Shown: positions 1 to 7,820 of the stretch, in pieces | How the letters are laid out: every line of letters begins with the position of its first letter | Position numbering within the stretch: position 1 is the stretch's first letter | Assembly: GCF_001542915.1 (NCBI RefSeq) | Contig: NZ_LNNH01000012.1 | Location: 668,216 to 732,215 of the forward strand | Direction: 5' to 3' | Source: Peribacillus simplex | GTDB lineage: Bacteria > Bacillota > Bacilli > Bacillales > DSM-1321 | Length of the DNA stretch: 64,000 nucleotides | Made by a program: the position numbers and the translations under genes | Notes under the pieces: model-generated | Seen by the model: only the letters and a program-made list of their open reading frames with translations | Databases searched by the model: none | Told to the model about the DNA's origin: nothing

Positions 1-356
1 GAAATAAAGAGGGCTATCGCGAGTACAAATCGCCAAAACAAATTTGTGCAACATGCTCATTTTTATCACGGTGTACTGAAAGCAAAGACCATCAAAAAGT
101 AGTGACACGGCATATCTGGCAAGCATATGTGGAAGAAGCAGATCATCTGCGTCATCATCAAGAGGTAAAACCTATATATGCGAAACGCAAAGAAACGATA
201 GAGCGTGTATTCGCAGATGCAAAAGAAAAGCATGGTATGCGTTGGACTACTTTAAGGGGACTTAAAAAATTGTCGATGCAGGCGATGCTTACTTTCGCTG
301 CCATGAATGTAAAGAAGATGGCCACTTGGACATGGCAAGGTCCTAAAACGGCTTAA
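1..356 (+). CDS. IS1182-family transposase, C-terminal part
   Basis: An open frame enters from the window edge and ends at a TAA, so only about the last 117 residues are visible. They hold a zinc-ribbon-like cysteine cluster (C-x2-C, then a third Cys seven residues on), followed by VTRHIW, EEADHLRHH and KRKETIERVFADAKEKHGMR. The last block is the conserved C-terminal part, with the third acidic catalytic residue, of DDE transposases in the IS1182 group. The frame looks undamaged here; whether the whole element is intact cannot be seen. It moves DNA by cut-and-paste or copy-paste transposition. A terminator-like palindrome follows 60 bases after the stop. The internal GTG in this frame is not a real start. 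Confidence 0.85.
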   Translation, partial: NKEGYREYKSPKQICATCSFLSRCTESKDHQKVVTRHIWQAYVEEADHLRHHQEVKPIYAKRKETIERVFADAKEKHGMRWTTLRGLKKLSMQAMLTFAAMNVKKMATWTWQGPKTA

Positions 357-416
357 CATAGTGGCTCGAAGAGCCCAAATCTCGTAACCTTTGGTCAAAA
401 TTTCAAAGGAATTTCA

Positions 417-457
417 AAAGGGGTTCGGAATTTTTAAATTCCGAACCCCTTTTGTCT
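417..457 (+). terminator. Strong terminator hairpin after the transposase (repeat family A)
   Basis: Two perfect 15-base arms beginning AGGGGTTCGGAATTT face each other and are followed by TTTTGTCT, which is an intrinsic terminator. Nearly the same sequence recurs after the SMR exporter genes near 61.05 kb, and a looser version lies near 27.16 kb. It may therefore be a dispersed terminator family rather than part of the insertion sequence. Confidence 0.7.
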
Positions 458-534
458 ACAAACTGAAAGAAGCCTTTTATATGTATAATAGGCTTCTTTA
501 CTACGTATTTCTTCCTTATATTAGATAAGGTGTT

Positions 535-1119
535 CTATCCTACAAGAATGGATATGGCACTATAGACCAATAACAAGGCCATGACGATATTGAACTGACT
601 GCTATATTTTGTGAGGAACTTTTGAAACAGTGAACCGAACACGCTCCAGCTCATCGTACTCAGGAAACCGATAAATGCAAGAAATAAGGAGAAAAATAGC
701 AGACTGGCATTGGAAGTATGATAGGGAATGATAAAAGTTGAAACGGCCGTTATGCCATACAAGATACCTTTTGGATTGATGAACTGCAGCAGCATGCCTG
801 ACAGAAAACGGTTATTTTTATCTCCATCTTCATCCTCGCTTTTGTTTTTACTTTTGATTATTTTCGTGGCCAGATACAGCATATAGATGGCAGCAAGGAC
901 TGTCATGATAAATTCGATTTTTGGAATGAAATTTTTTAGCAGCAGATTAAAATAACTCGACAATAACATGATCACAAAGAAACCTGCTCCTACGCCTAAA
1001 CAGAATTTCAGCGTCCGCTTAAACCCGTATTTGTTAGCGAATAACATCGCCATGATATTGTTGGGGCCTGGGGTGAAGCTGGTGACAAAAACATAAAGTA
1101 AAAATGTTACTAATGGCAT
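535..1119 (-). CDS. LysE/RhtB-family amino-acid exporter
   Basis: This 194-residue protein has the N-terminal signature of the LysE superfamily (SFTPGPNNIMAM at about residues 14-25) and five to six hydrophobic segments, the normal size and topology of LysE-type translocators in the plasma membrane. These export amino acids or related metabolites by proton exchange; the substrate cannot be read from sequence. The ATG follows a good ribosome site (GGGAGG, 8 bases). It is divergent from an XRE-cupin regulator, a very common pairing in Bacillaceae, so that regulator probably controls it through the inverted repeat between them. Confidence 0.85.
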   Translation of the reverse strand: MPLVTFLLYVFVTSFTPGPNNIMAMLFANKYGFKRTLKFCLGVGAGFFVIMLLSSYFNLLLKNFIPKIEFIMTVLAAIYMLYLATKIIKSKNKSEDEDGDKNNRFLSGMLLQFINPKGILYGITAVSTFIIPYHTSNASLLFFSLFLAFIGFLSTMSWSVFGSLFQKFLTKYSSQFNIVMALLLVYSAISILVG

Positions 1120-1162
1120 GGGTGCGCCTCCCTTAGAGATGTATGTTATACTGTTTAAAAAG

Positions 1163-1212
1163 AACGATATAACGACTTACTTTTTATTGTACAATACGAT
1201 CGTTATATTGTA
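1163..1212. promoter_or_regulatory. Inverted repeat between lysE-type and XRE-cupin genes
   Basis: AACGATATAACG and CGTTATATTGTA form an inverted pair about 26 bases apart in the intergenic space. This is a likely operator for the XRE-cupin protein, acting on both divergent promoters. A TATAAC -10-like hexamer for the exporter lies just beyond the left arm on the minus strand. Binding is inferred from position and symmetry only. Confidence 0.45.
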
Positions 1213-1229
1213 TATAAAGGAGTGCACTT

Positions 1230-1784
1230 ATGGAGGAAATAAATCTTATACTTGCGAAAAACTTAAAAGCCTTCAGAGAAAATAAAAAGTTAAGCCTCGA
1301 AAAGGTTGCAGAGCTGACTGGTGTAAGCAAAACAATGATAGGCCAAATTGAACGAGGGGAATCGAGTCCCACGATCACAACGATCTGGAAAATTGCCAAT
1401 GGTTTAAAGATTTCCTTTTCTTCGCTAATCGATCATCCCCGGCCAGATACAACGGTTGTTCTTAAAAGTGATATTCGAACATTAACTGAAGACAACGGCA
1501 AATATCTAGTTTATCCTCACTTTCCCTTCGAAGCTGATAAACGTTTTGAGGTTTATTCGATCGAGATCGAAGCAGGTGGACTTCATCGTGCCGATCCACA
1601 TCAAGAAGGAACGGAAGAATTTCTGACTATTTTTGGAGGCGAGCTGACTGTCCGCCTAAATGATCATGAATACATCTTAAAAGATGGCGACTCCATCAGA
1701 TTCAAGGCAGACAAGCCCCATGCTTACCTGAATACCGGCGGAACGCTGACCCGGTTAAGCATGATTTTATATTATCCAAACTAA
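1230..1784 (+). CDS. XRE-family regulator with C-terminal cupin domain
   Basis: The 184-residue protein has an N-terminal helix-turn-helix of the XRE/Cro type (residues 8-62, with LSLEKVAELTGVSKTMIGQIERG) and a C-terminal cupin_2 barrel (about 110-180, including H-x-DPHQEGTEEF and a later H near 163). This is the usual size and layout of the PuuR/YdcN-type one-component regulators, where the cupin senses a small ligand. The ATG follows AAAGGAG at 8 bases. It is divergent from the LysE-type exporter and most likely represses or adjusts it. A strong terminator follows the stop directly. Confidence 0.88.
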   Translation: MEEINLILAKNLKAFRENKKLSLEKVAELTGVSKTMIGQIERGESSPTITTIWKIANGLKISFSSLIDHPRPDTTVVLKSDIRTLTEDNGKYLVYPHFPFEADKRFEVYSIEIEAGGLHRADPHQEGTEEFLTIFGGELTVRLNDHEYILKDGDSIRFKADKPHAYLNTGGTLTRLSMILYYPN

Positions 1785-1785
1785 A

Positions 1786-1815
1786 AAACCCCGTTTTACG
1801 AGAACGGGGTTTTCA
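1786..1815 (+). terminator. Terminator of XRE-cupin gene
   Basis: The stem AAAACCCCGTT / AACGGGGTTTT directly follows the stop codon, and the right arm ends in the T-run. Confidence 0.85.
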
Positions 1816-1953
1816 GATTGGAGACAAACTTCATGTTAATGGGAGTGTCTCCAGTCTTCCTGGTTTGTCCAACATTGAATGCAGATGTTGAAGATTTTCT
1901 CCCATGCTTTCTAAAGGGTCATTTTTTCGACACCTGCATTTCCCCAAATCATC

Positions 1954-2733
1954 TCAAGTCATGATTCCCAGCCAGGTTTTCACAGCTGTCGCCAAAATCA
2001 AGAGGGCCAATAGGACTTGCAGGACTTTTACATCCATTTTTTTGCCGACCATCGCCCCGATTGGAGCGGCTATCAAACTAGCTGCAACGATGATCAGTGT
2101 TGGATAAAAATCAACTTGCCCAGTCGTGATTTTCCCTGCCGTCGCACCGATTGATGAGATGAGCGTGATGGCCAGTGAAGATGCGATCGTGACCCTGGTC
2201 GGGATCCTTAACACGATAAGCATGATCGGGACTATTAGAAAACCGCCTCCTGCCCCGACTATTCCTGCCCCCAAACCAACGAGTAGAGCCAGGATGGCCG
2301 CCAGCCATTTGTTAAAGCTCACTTGTTCCTTAGTAACTTGATCCATTCTTTTTCTCGGAATGAACATCATAAAAGCAGCGATCAACGCCAAAACACCGTA
2401 GACAATATTCACTCCGTTTTCCGACATCTCTCGTGATCCGAAACTTCCGAGCATGCTTCCGATCAACACGCTGATTCCCATATAAAGAATGAGCGTTTTA
2501 TTTACATGTCCGCTTTTCCGATAGCTCCAGACCCCTCCGATGGAAGCAAACAAAACTTGCACCGCACTTATACCTGTTACATCATGTGCACTAAATGCCG
2601 CTAAACCGAAAATGGGAGGAACGAATAGAAGCAATGGGTAATTAATGATCGCACCGCCAATACCGAGCATTCCGGAAATGTATGAACCTATGAATCCAAT
2701 CAGGAAGATGGTCATGATAAAAGTGATATCCAT
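1954..2733 (-). CDS. yrkJ: TauE/SafE-family sulfite/sulfur-compound exporter (YrkJ-like)
   Basis: The 259-residue protein is very hydrophobic, with about eight membrane spans and two GxGGA-type repeats (GMLGIGGAIINYP near residue 21, GIVGAGGGFLIVP near 160) characteristic of the TauE/SafE family. It probably exports sulfite or a related sulfur oxyanion from the cytoplasm. It is the last gene of an operon with the order of the B. subtilis yrkEFHIJ genes, where such a transporter removes the product of persulfide oxidation. The ATG has GGGAGGC 9 bases upstream. A hairpin with a short T-run lies between it and the preceding tusA-like gene and may lower its expression. Confidence 0.88.
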   Translation of the reverse strand: MDITFIMTIFLIGFIGSYISGMLGIGGAIINYPLLLFVPPIFGLAAFSAHDVTGISAVQVLFASIGGVWSYRKSGHVNKTLILYMGISVLIGSMLGSFGSREMSENGVNIVYGVLALIAAFMMFIPRKRMDQVTKEQVSFNKWLAAILALLVGLGAGIVGAGGGFLIVPIMLIVLRIPTRVTIASSLAITLISSIGATAGKITTGQVDFYPTLIIVAASLIAAPIGAMVGKKMDVKVLQVLLALLILATAVKTWLGIMT

Positions 2734-2748
2734 ATTACTTGCCTCCCA

Positions 2749-2780
2749 TAAAACGAAGGGAATCTAAAAGGTTCCCTTCG
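2749..2780 (-). terminator. Intercistronic hairpin between tusA-like and tauE-like genes
   Basis: CGAAGGGAA / TTCCCTTCG arms with a 9-base loop are followed by TTTTA on the minus strand. It sits between two same-strand genes, so it is more likely a partial terminator or processing site than an operon end. Confidence 0.6.
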
Positions 2781-2785
2781 CTTCT

Positions 2786-3013
2786 TTAGCCTTTTCTGAT
2801 CCAAAATTTAAGTATCTCATGATCCATCGCTGTGTCGATTAGTTCATGACCGCCTGATTTTGACCAAGCCGCCAAGTCGGCTTTAGCTCCTTTATCAGTT
2901 ACATGTATTTCCAGCACTTGCCCCTGCAGCATTTCATTCATCGCTTTTTTCGTTTTAATGATCGGCATTGGGCAAGCAAGCCCTGTAGCATCCAATACTT
3001 TATCTGAATTCAT
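2786..3013 (-). CDS. yrkI: TusA-family sulfur carrier (YrkI-like)
   Basis: At 75 residues this is a standard-length TusA/SirA-family protein. The motif LACPMPIIKTKKAM (Cys at residue 14) carries the cysteine that accepts persulfide sulfur. Such proteins shuttle sulfane sulfur between rhodaneses, DsrE-type proteins and oxidases in the cytosol. It lies between the rhodanese-MBL protein and the TauE exporter, as yrkI does in B. subtilis. Start: ATG preceded by AAGGAGAG. It closely resembles the TusA half of the TusA-rhodanese protein upstream, indicating duplication within the operon. Confidence 0.88.
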   Translation of the reverse strand: MNSDKVLDATGLACPMPIIKTKKAMNEMLQGQVLEIHVTDKGAKADLAAWSKSGGHELIDTAMDHEILKFWIRKG

Positions 3014-3047
3014 CCCAAATCTCTCCTTATTCAGGTTTCATTTATAC

Positions 3048-4175
3048 TTAACGAACGGCACAACGATTTGGTCCAATTTCCATTTCGCGCTGTTTTTCAT
3101 CCTTCGGTTGGATTTTCCCCATATTGGTTTCACGAATTTCTTGATAAGCATTTGGCTGAGGCGGTAAATTACCCGATACCAATGCTCTGAACTCTGACTC
3201 GTCTGCCATGTTCAATCCATGATTCTCAGCAAATAAATAGCCTAGCTTTTTGGCGACACTACCGTCATTATTCAATTCTTCATGAATCATGAAATGTGAA
3301 GGTAATACCAGTAACTCTTCTGATAGTTCTCGATAACGTGTATATAGGGTTTCTCTCAAATCGCCTACCCAATCCTCGGCCAAGCCTGCTAAGTCCGGTC
3401 TGCCGATGGAGTTAATGAATAAGATGTCTCCAGAAAGCAGGTATTTTTCATCGATGACGAATGATGTCGAGCCTACCGTGTGGCCTGGCGAATATACGGC
3501 TTGGATATCGATCGCCGTATGACCGATTCTAATCACCTTTCCGCTTTCCAATGGCTGGTAATCAAACGTTACTTCCGTTGCATCTTTTGTTGGCAGCCAG
3601 TAAGTTGCATTAGTCTTTTTTGCTATATTTCGGCCTCCTGAAATATGGTCAGCATGTAGATGTGTATCCAACACATGCGTGATTTTTGCACCTATGCTTT
3701 CGGCAAAATCGAGGTAAACATCGATCATTCTTGTGGAATCAATCACGGCAGCTTCGCCATTGGATACGACCATATAAGATAAACACCCTTTGCCGTGACG
3801 GACAAATTGATAAATTTCTCCGCCATCAGTCAATGTTCCGATCTTCACCCGTTCCAAGTGCTCACTCCACGCTTTCATGCCCCCCTTTAAATAAGCAACA
3901 TGAAGTCCAGCTTCAGCCAGCATTTCAGCCACCATCATTGATGAGCCTTCTTTTGCGCAAACCACCAGAATGTCTTTATTTTCCGGAATCCGTTCGATGA
4001 TTTTTTCCACACCATCCAACAAATCAAAGTATGGAATATTAAGGATTTCAAACCATTCCCCTTCAATTTTCCAATTGATATAGTCCGTTTCATTTCGAAC
4101 ATCCAAAATGAATAATTCATCTTCATTGATAACTTTCCTTGCAACCTCCGCTGCAGTCATCGATTTATAGATCAT
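3048..4175 (-). CDS. yrkH: Rhodanese-MBL-fold persulfide dioxygenase-like protein (YrkH-like)
   Basis: The 375-residue fusion has an N-terminal rhodanese-like domain (about 1-108, candidate active Cys73 in VVCAKEGSS) and a metallo-beta-lactamase domain (about 112-330). The MBL part has THLHADH (His172, His174, Asp176, His177), PGHTVGS (His232) and SGD (Asp250), the mononuclear-iron ligands of ETHE1/CstB-type persulfide dioxygenases. The likely role is oxidation of persulfides to sulfite or thiosulfate using sulfur delivered by TusA/rhodanese partners. The domain order is the reverse of CstB and matches B. subtilis YrkH. The start is uncertain: this ATG has only GGGG 8 bases upstream, and the ATG five codons downstream is an alternative. 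A CsoR/CstR-like box lies just upstream. Confidence 0.85.
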   Translation of the reverse strand: MIYKSMTAAEVARKVINEDELFILDVRNETDYINWKIEGEWFEILNIPYFDLLDGVEKIIERIPENKDILVVCAKEGSSMMVAEMLAEAGLHVAYLKGGMKAWSEHLERVKIGTLTDGGEIYQFVRHGKGCLSYMVVSNGEAAVIDSTRMIDVYLDFAESIGAKITHVLDTHLHADHISGGRNIAKKTNATYWLPTKDATEVTFDYQPLESGKVIRIGHTAIDIQAVYSPGHTVGSTSFVIDEKYLLSGDILFINSIGRPDLAGLAEDWVGDLRETLYTRYRELSEELLVLPSHFMIHEELNNDGSVAKKLGYLFAENHGLNMADESEFRALVSGNLPPQPNAYQEIRETNMGKIQPKDEKQREMEIGPNRCAVR

Positions 4176-4178
4176 CCT

Positions 4179-4196
4179 TATACCCCATATAGTATA
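4179..4196 (-). promoter_or_regulatory. CsoR/CstR-like operator box upstream of yrkH-like gene
   Basis: TATACCCCATATAGTATA closely resembles the box at the operon promoter (TATACCCCCATAGGTATA on the same strand). It overlaps a possible -10 (TATACT) and lies directly before the yrkH-like start, suggesting an internal, co-regulated promoter. Confidence 0.5.
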
Positions 4197-4311
4197 TTAA
4201 TCATTAAATTTTTTCCCTCCATTAGCGTCCGGGGCGAAATCCCCAAGAAAACGATTGAAACAATTGCACTCGATCATAAAGAAGAAGGCCGTTCCACGAC
4301 TAAATGTTCAA

Positions 4312-4404
4312 TTATTTTTTGACCGATGTTTGTGAAGGACCGTTCCATTGGCTCATGCCAGGTAAAACATTGATGACTTCCTTAAATCCAGCTGCCGTTA
4401 GTTT
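4312..4404 (-). pseudogene. Untranslated tail of the TusA-rhodanese gene beyond the nonsense codon
   Basis: Directly after the TAA of the preceding frame, the same frame stays open for 30 more codons and then stops. It reads KLTAAGFKEVINVLPGMSQW and onward, which is the normal C-terminal end of a rhodanese domain (compare GYKVMNMVGGMNEWKG in the neighbouring rhodanese). One base change (CAA Gln to TAA) therefore explains the truncation. Confidence 0.8.
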
Positions 4405-4887
4405 TTATGCAGCAAGGTCACTTCGGCTGCCCGTACGGCAAATGACAAAAAGCTCAGATCCTTTATCCAGTTCCTCCAAACGGTGTTCCAAATCACCGAT
4501 TGGAAAGGATATAGCCGTTGGAATATGATTGAAAGCATACTCTGCCCTTTCTCTTACATCGAGGATGATCGTGTTTTCCTTTGCTTCGATTTTTTCCAGG
4601 AGCATTTCATTTGTAATGATCTTTTCATGGATTCTTTCTTGTTGATCTTCAGCACTAGCTTTGCGAAGATAATGCTTCATAACCACTCCATCTTCCACCG
4701 TTCCCAAATATTGATGACCTAAACTTTCCGCCCAGGCCTTCAAATCGGCAGTTGATCCTTTATCAGTCGCTTGAACCTCAAGCACTTCTCCAGCTTCCAG
4801 ATTGTTCATCGCTTTTTTCGTTTTGACGATGGGCGTGGGACAGGCCAATCCTTTTGCATCCAGTACGGAATTCGTTGTAATCATCAT
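4405..4887 (-). CDS. yrkF: TusA-rhodanese fusion, truncated by an in-frame stop (YrkF-like)
   Basis: The translated part is 160 residues: a TusA domain (1-76, CPTP motif with Cys16) and a rhodanese domain (about 85-160, catalytic Cys150 in VICRTGSRSD). It ends ten residues after the active cysteine at a TAA, yet the frame continues beyond it into a good rhodanese C-terminus; intact length would be 191 residues, close to B. subtilis YrkF. The protein moves sulfane sulfur between carriers. Loss of the last helix would probably destabilise the rhodanese domain, while the TusA domain may remain functional. Start: ATG (or the adjacent ATG) after AAGGAGG. A sequencing error at one base is an alternative explanation. 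Confidence 0.8.
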   Translation of the reverse strand: MMITTNSVLDAKGLACPTPIVKTKKAMNNLEAGEVLEVQATDKGSTADLKAWAESLGHQYLGTVEDGVVMKHYLRKASAEDQQERIHEKIITNEMLLEKIEAKENTIILDVRERAEYAFNHIPTAISFPIGDLEHRLEELDKGSELFVICRTGSRSDLAA

Positions 4888-4904
4888 TTTCCTCCTTGTT
4901 CAAT

Positions 4905-4923
4905 TAATAGGGGGTGGGGTATA
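4905..4923 (-). promoter_or_regulatory. Half-site of the CsoR/CstR-like box before the TusA-rhodanese gene
   Basis: The minus strand reads TATACCCCACCCCCTATT. The left half is identical to the two fuller boxes of this operon, the right half is not. It lies between the single-domain rhodanese gene and the TusA-rhodanese gene. Confidence 0.3.
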
Positions 4924-4938
4924 TAAAAGGTCAAAAAG

Positions 4939-5235
4939 TCATTCTGTTGCACCCTTCCATTCATTCATGCCCCCCACCATGTTCATCACTTTATATCCAT
5001 GCTGCTCTAGTAACTGTGCAGCCCTTGAACTTCTGCCCCCCGAACGGCAGACTAAGATGTACTCTTTTGATTTATCCAGGTCCTGCATGGTACATTCCAC
5101 TAAAGCCAATGGGATGTTCATGGCATCGGGAATCTTCCCGCCCTTCACTTCATCCACTTCACGCACATCAATGACATGAACTGGCTTGTTCCCTTTCACT
5201 AAATCATTCACTTCATTAGGCAATATTTCTCTCAT
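4939..5235 (-). CDS. Single-domain rhodanese sulfurtransferase
   Basis: This 98-residue protein is a complete single rhodanese domain, with VIDVREVDE (about 21-29) and the active-site loop LVCRSGGRSSRA (Cys63). It transfers sulfane sulfur from a donor such as thiosulfate or glutathione/bacillithiol persulfide to acceptors including TusA-type proteins. The ATG has GGAG 9 bases upstream. It is second in the operon, 24 bases after the DsrE-like gene. Its intact C-terminal GGMNEWKG shows what the neighbouring truncated fusion has lost. Confidence 0.88.
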   Translation of the reverse strand: MREILPNEVNDLVKGNKPVHVIDVREVDEVKGGKIPDAMNIPLALVECTMQDLDKSKEYILVCRSGGRSSRAAQLLEQHGYKVMNMVGGMNEWKGATE

Positions 5236-5259
5236 GATTTTTATCTCCTCGCACTACCT

Positions 5260-5739
5260 TTAAATGAATAAGTTTACATTCCCATCCTCAGCTTCCGCTA
5301 AATAAGCAGCCACACCTGCATACTCGATACCAGCCAATAATTCCTCTTGTTGTAAACCGAGCAAGTCCATTGTCATCGTACAGGCGATTAGTTTCACCTC
5401 TTGTTCTTGAGCCAGCTCGATTAAATGCGGCAGTGACATCGCCTTATGTTTTTTCATGACATGCTTGATCATTTTAGGTCCCATTCCAACAAAATTCAAT
5501 TGGGATAAGCCCATCTTATCAGCACCTCGCGGCATCATTTTGGCAAACATTTTCTCAAGCCACCCTTTTTTCACCTTCAACGGCTCGTCCTTCCTCAATG
5601 CATTCAATCCCCAGAATGTATGGAAGATGGTCACTTCATGATCGTAGGCTGCCGCACCATTTGCAATGATGTAAGCAGCCATCGCCTTATCATAATCACC
5701 ACTAAATAAGATGATTGTCGTTTTTTTCTGTTCAGTCAT
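5260..5739 (-). CDS. yrkE: DsrE/DsrF-like sulfur-relay protein (YrkE-like)
   Basis: The 159-residue protein has a DsrE/DrsH-like fold signature: an N-terminal beta strand IILFSGDYDKAMAAYIIAN, a mobile middle segment (KMMPRGADKMGLSQLNFVGMG) and the conserved cysteine in LIACTMTMDLLG (Cys120). Proteins of this type bind persulfide on that cysteine and pass it to TusA. It is the first gene of the persulfide operon, directly downstream of a sigmaA promoter with a CsoR/CstR-like box. Start: ATG with GGAG 11 bases upstream. Confidence 0.85.
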   Translation of the reverse strand: MTEQKKTTIILFSGDYDKAMAAYIIANGAAAYDHEVTIFHTFWGLNALRKDEPLKVKKGWLEKMFAKMMPRGADKMGLSQLNFVGMGPKMIKHVMKKHKAMSLPHLIELAQEQEVKLIACTMTMDLLGLQQEELLAGIEYAGVAAYLAEAEDGNVNLFI

Positions 5740-5764
5740 CTCTGTTTTTTCTCCTTTTCGCTTT

Positions 5765-5782
5765 ATATACCTATGGGGGTAT
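5765..5782 (-). promoter_or_regulatory. CsoR/CstR-like operator at the persulfide operon promoter
   Basis: TATACCCCCATAGGTATA (minus strand) is a G/C-tract pseudo-palindrome of the kind bound by CsoR-family repressors, including the persulfide sensor CstR. It begins immediately downstream of the -10, where a repressor would block transcription. No CsoR-family gene is in this window. Confidence 0.6.
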
Positions 5783-5811
5783 ATTTTATGCTAAAAAATA
5801 TAATACGTCAA
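5783..5811 (-). promoter_or_regulatory. sigmaA promoter of the persulfide operon
   Basis: On the minus strand TTGACG, a 17-base spacer and TAAAAT lie 44 bases upstream of the first gene, followed directly by the operator-like box. Confidence 0.7.
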
Positions 5812-6063
5812 CACTCAGAAGCGTAAATTTGTGTACTTTTATTCTTGCGTAAAAGCTGTTTACTCGAGAATTCGGCTTGTAATAGGGATTTTCCCTTTTT
5901 CATTTTCCATTTTCAAGGATTGATTGCTATCTAAAAATCCTTCTCTATTCATCCGATCAAAAGAGAGTTAGGAAGAGGGTGAAATGCAGTGGCAATCACA
6001 AATGGACAGAAACATCCATCTCCCAAAGGTAATCACCCAATCCTTGCAAATGGTTGTGAACCT

Positions 6064-6636
6064 TCATATGAACCAGCGAAACACAGGGCTTTTGAGATCC
6101 ATCGTGAAAAGGCCATAATCAATGACGACCATTTCTTGTTCTTCGGAAAAAGCGACATTTGCGATTCGCAAATCGATTGGAATCATGCCATACTTCAGAA
6201 ATATAATTTCGAGCTTGATAAGCTTCATATAGTCAAGGACTGCATGCCGCACGCTTGTGTCCATCTTCTTCATGATGATCCAGCCAGAATCATATTCACT
6301 AACCGGACAAATATACTTTCTAACTTCCTCCCTGCAATTATTATAGATGTGTGCTTCATTTGCGTTGGCCACCATACCTATCTCGGACAGGGCAACTTTT
6401 AATATATAGCCATTATCCAGATCATAAACGATTCGATTATAGCCATGCCCGATCATTTCATATTGAAGGTTCAGCGTTTTTGTAGCGGAAGTCATTCTTT
6501 GTGCTGTCGTTTCAAAAAAATGGTGCTTCCCCATTTTTGCTACCCATGAGTCAATGGCTTGTATCTCTTCAGGTCGCAACATGGAACCTTTATTCATTTG
6601 TAGGCCTTTTTCTTTTCCACTGTTATTTAGCAACAA
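6064..6636 (-). CDS. Small protein-kinase-fold protein
   Basis: This 190-residue protein shows reduced protein-kinase signatures: a glycine loop IGHGYNRIVYDL (about 62-73), a VAIK-like lysine (YILKVA, Lys80), a hinge-like IMKKMD, a catalytic-loop-like PIDLRIANVAF (Asp155, Asn160) and VIDYG (Asp173) in the DFG position. All essential residues therefore seem present in a compact frame resembling the small putative Ser/Thr kinases of bacilli such as YrzF. Substrate unknown. The start is TTG, with AAAGGAGA 9 bases upstream; the ATG 13 codons later lacks a good site. It stands alone between two operons. A frame on the opposite strand is a shadow. Confidence 0.7.
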   Translation of the reverse strand: MLLNNSGKEKGLQMNKGSMLRPEEIQAIDSWVAKMGKHHFFETTAQRMTSATKTLNLQYEMIGHGYNRIVYDLDNGYILKVALSEIGMVANANEAHIYNNCREEVRKYICPVSEYDSGWIIMKKMDTSVRHAVLDYMKLIKLEIIFLKYGMIPIDLRIANVAFSEEQEMVVIDYGLFTMDLKSPVFRWFI

Positions 6637-6828
6637 TTTTACACGTCTCCTTTTAAGTAAATGTGCCAGACGATTGTTTTTTAGAAAGGCCCAAGATCAC
6701 CAAACTAAGCCTTCCATACAGTATCCCTTTTGTAACATGATATGGATTTACATATAAATGGCTTGTACAATCATCAAAAATCCCAGTGGAGACCGGAGCT
6801 GTTGCTTTTTGTGGTTGATTGATGATAC

Positions 6829-6864
6829 AAAAATAGACAGGCGGCAAAAAGTTTGCCACCTGTC
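6829..6864 (-). terminator. Terminator of the sugar-kinase operon
   Basis: GACAGGTGGCAAA and TTGCCGCCTGTC pair with a short loop on the minus strand and are followed by TATTTTTG, just past the ribokinase stop. Confidence 0.8.
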
Positions 6865-6886
6865 CGGCTTGTCCTACCCTCTTGCC

Positions 6887-7807
6887 TTAATTTCTCGACA
6901 TTAAGAACGCTTCCAATTCCACACTCGTTGGATAAGAAGACTGAGTTCCCCGTTTCGTGACACTTAATCCGGCAAAGGCTGCAGCCTTTTTTATCGCCTG
7001 GAGTACATCCCCATTTTGCACTAAGAAGTGGGCAAAGCAGCCTATGAAGGCATCCCCCGCTCCGGTTGTATCTACCGCTGTCACTTTCTGCGACGCAACC
7101 TTCACACTTTTTTCCTTCGTTATCCACATGACTCCCCGGTTTCCCATCGTTACGATTACATTTTCAACGCCCTTATTTATGAGAATGGACGCCGCTTCCT
7201 TAATTTGTTCATCTGTAGCAACAGGCATGTTCGTTAAAATCTCCAGTTCGCTCTCATTAGGGATAAAAAAGTCACTTTTGCACACATAATCAAAATCAAG
7301 TTCTTTTGACGCAGGAGCCGGATTTACTATGACCGGAATGTTATGTTCGCGACCAAAATCAATCGCACGGTAAACGGTTGGAAGCGGAATTTCAAGCTGA
7401 AGGATAATCAAGGAAGCTGTCTTAAGCTTCCCTGCGGCACGGTCGACATCCGCCGGCAGCAAGTGCTGGTTTGCTCCCTTAATGATCAGGATGCGGTTTT
7501 TTGATTCTTGATCGACAAAAATCGGTGCCACCCCGCTTGATGTGCCAGTCACTTTACTGGTGAATTCCGTATCAATCCCATGGCTTTCAAGATTTTTGAT
7601 CGTGTTATCCGCAAAAAGATCATCGCCGACCTTCGTTACCATCATCACCTTTGAGCCCATTTTGGCGGCTGCAACCGCTTGGTTGGTACCTTTCCCGCCG
7701 AAGCCCATTTTAAAATCCGGTGCCTCAAGCGTTTCTCCTTCTTTTGGCATGTCCACAATGTACGAGATCAAATCCACCATATTCGATCCAATCACTGCTA
7801 TGTCCAT
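6887..7807 (-). CDS. rbsK: PfkB-family ribokinase / deoxyribokinase
   Basis: The 306-residue protein is a full-length PfkB-family sugar kinase: N-terminal GGKGTNQAVAAAKMG (about 37-51) and C-terminal DTTGAGDAFIGCF with the catalytic Asp near residue 251. The closest family is ribokinase (ATP plus ribose to ribose-5-phosphate). The neighbours (DUF4432 epimerase-like protein, FucP-type permease, decayed deoC) match the Salmonella deoK-deoP-deoX set, so deoxyribose is an equally likely substrate. It is last in the operon, 13 bases after the preceding gene, with AAGGAGG before the ATG and a terminator downstream. Confidence 0.88.
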   Translation of the reverse strand: MDIAVIGSNMVDLISYIVDMPKEGETLEAPDFKMGFGGKGTNQAVAAAKMGSKVMMVTKVGDDLFADNTIKNLESHGIDTEFTSKVTGTSSGVAPIFVDQESKNRILIIKGANQHLLPADVDRAAGKLKTASLIILQLEIPLPTVYRAIDFGREHNIPVIVNPAPASKELDFDYVCKSDFFIPNESELEILTNMPVATDEQIKEAASILINKGVENVIVTMGNRGVMWITKEKSVKVASQKVTAVDTTGAGDAFIGCFAHFLVQNGDVLQAIKKAAAFAGLSVTKRGTQSSYPTSVELEAFLMSRN

Positions 7808-7820
7808 TTATTGTTCCTCC

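Noticed and set aside
5989-6402. 137-codon plus-strand frame
   Set aside because: It lies antisense to the kinase-fold gene, which has family motifs and a good ribosome site; the plus frame has no recognisable features.
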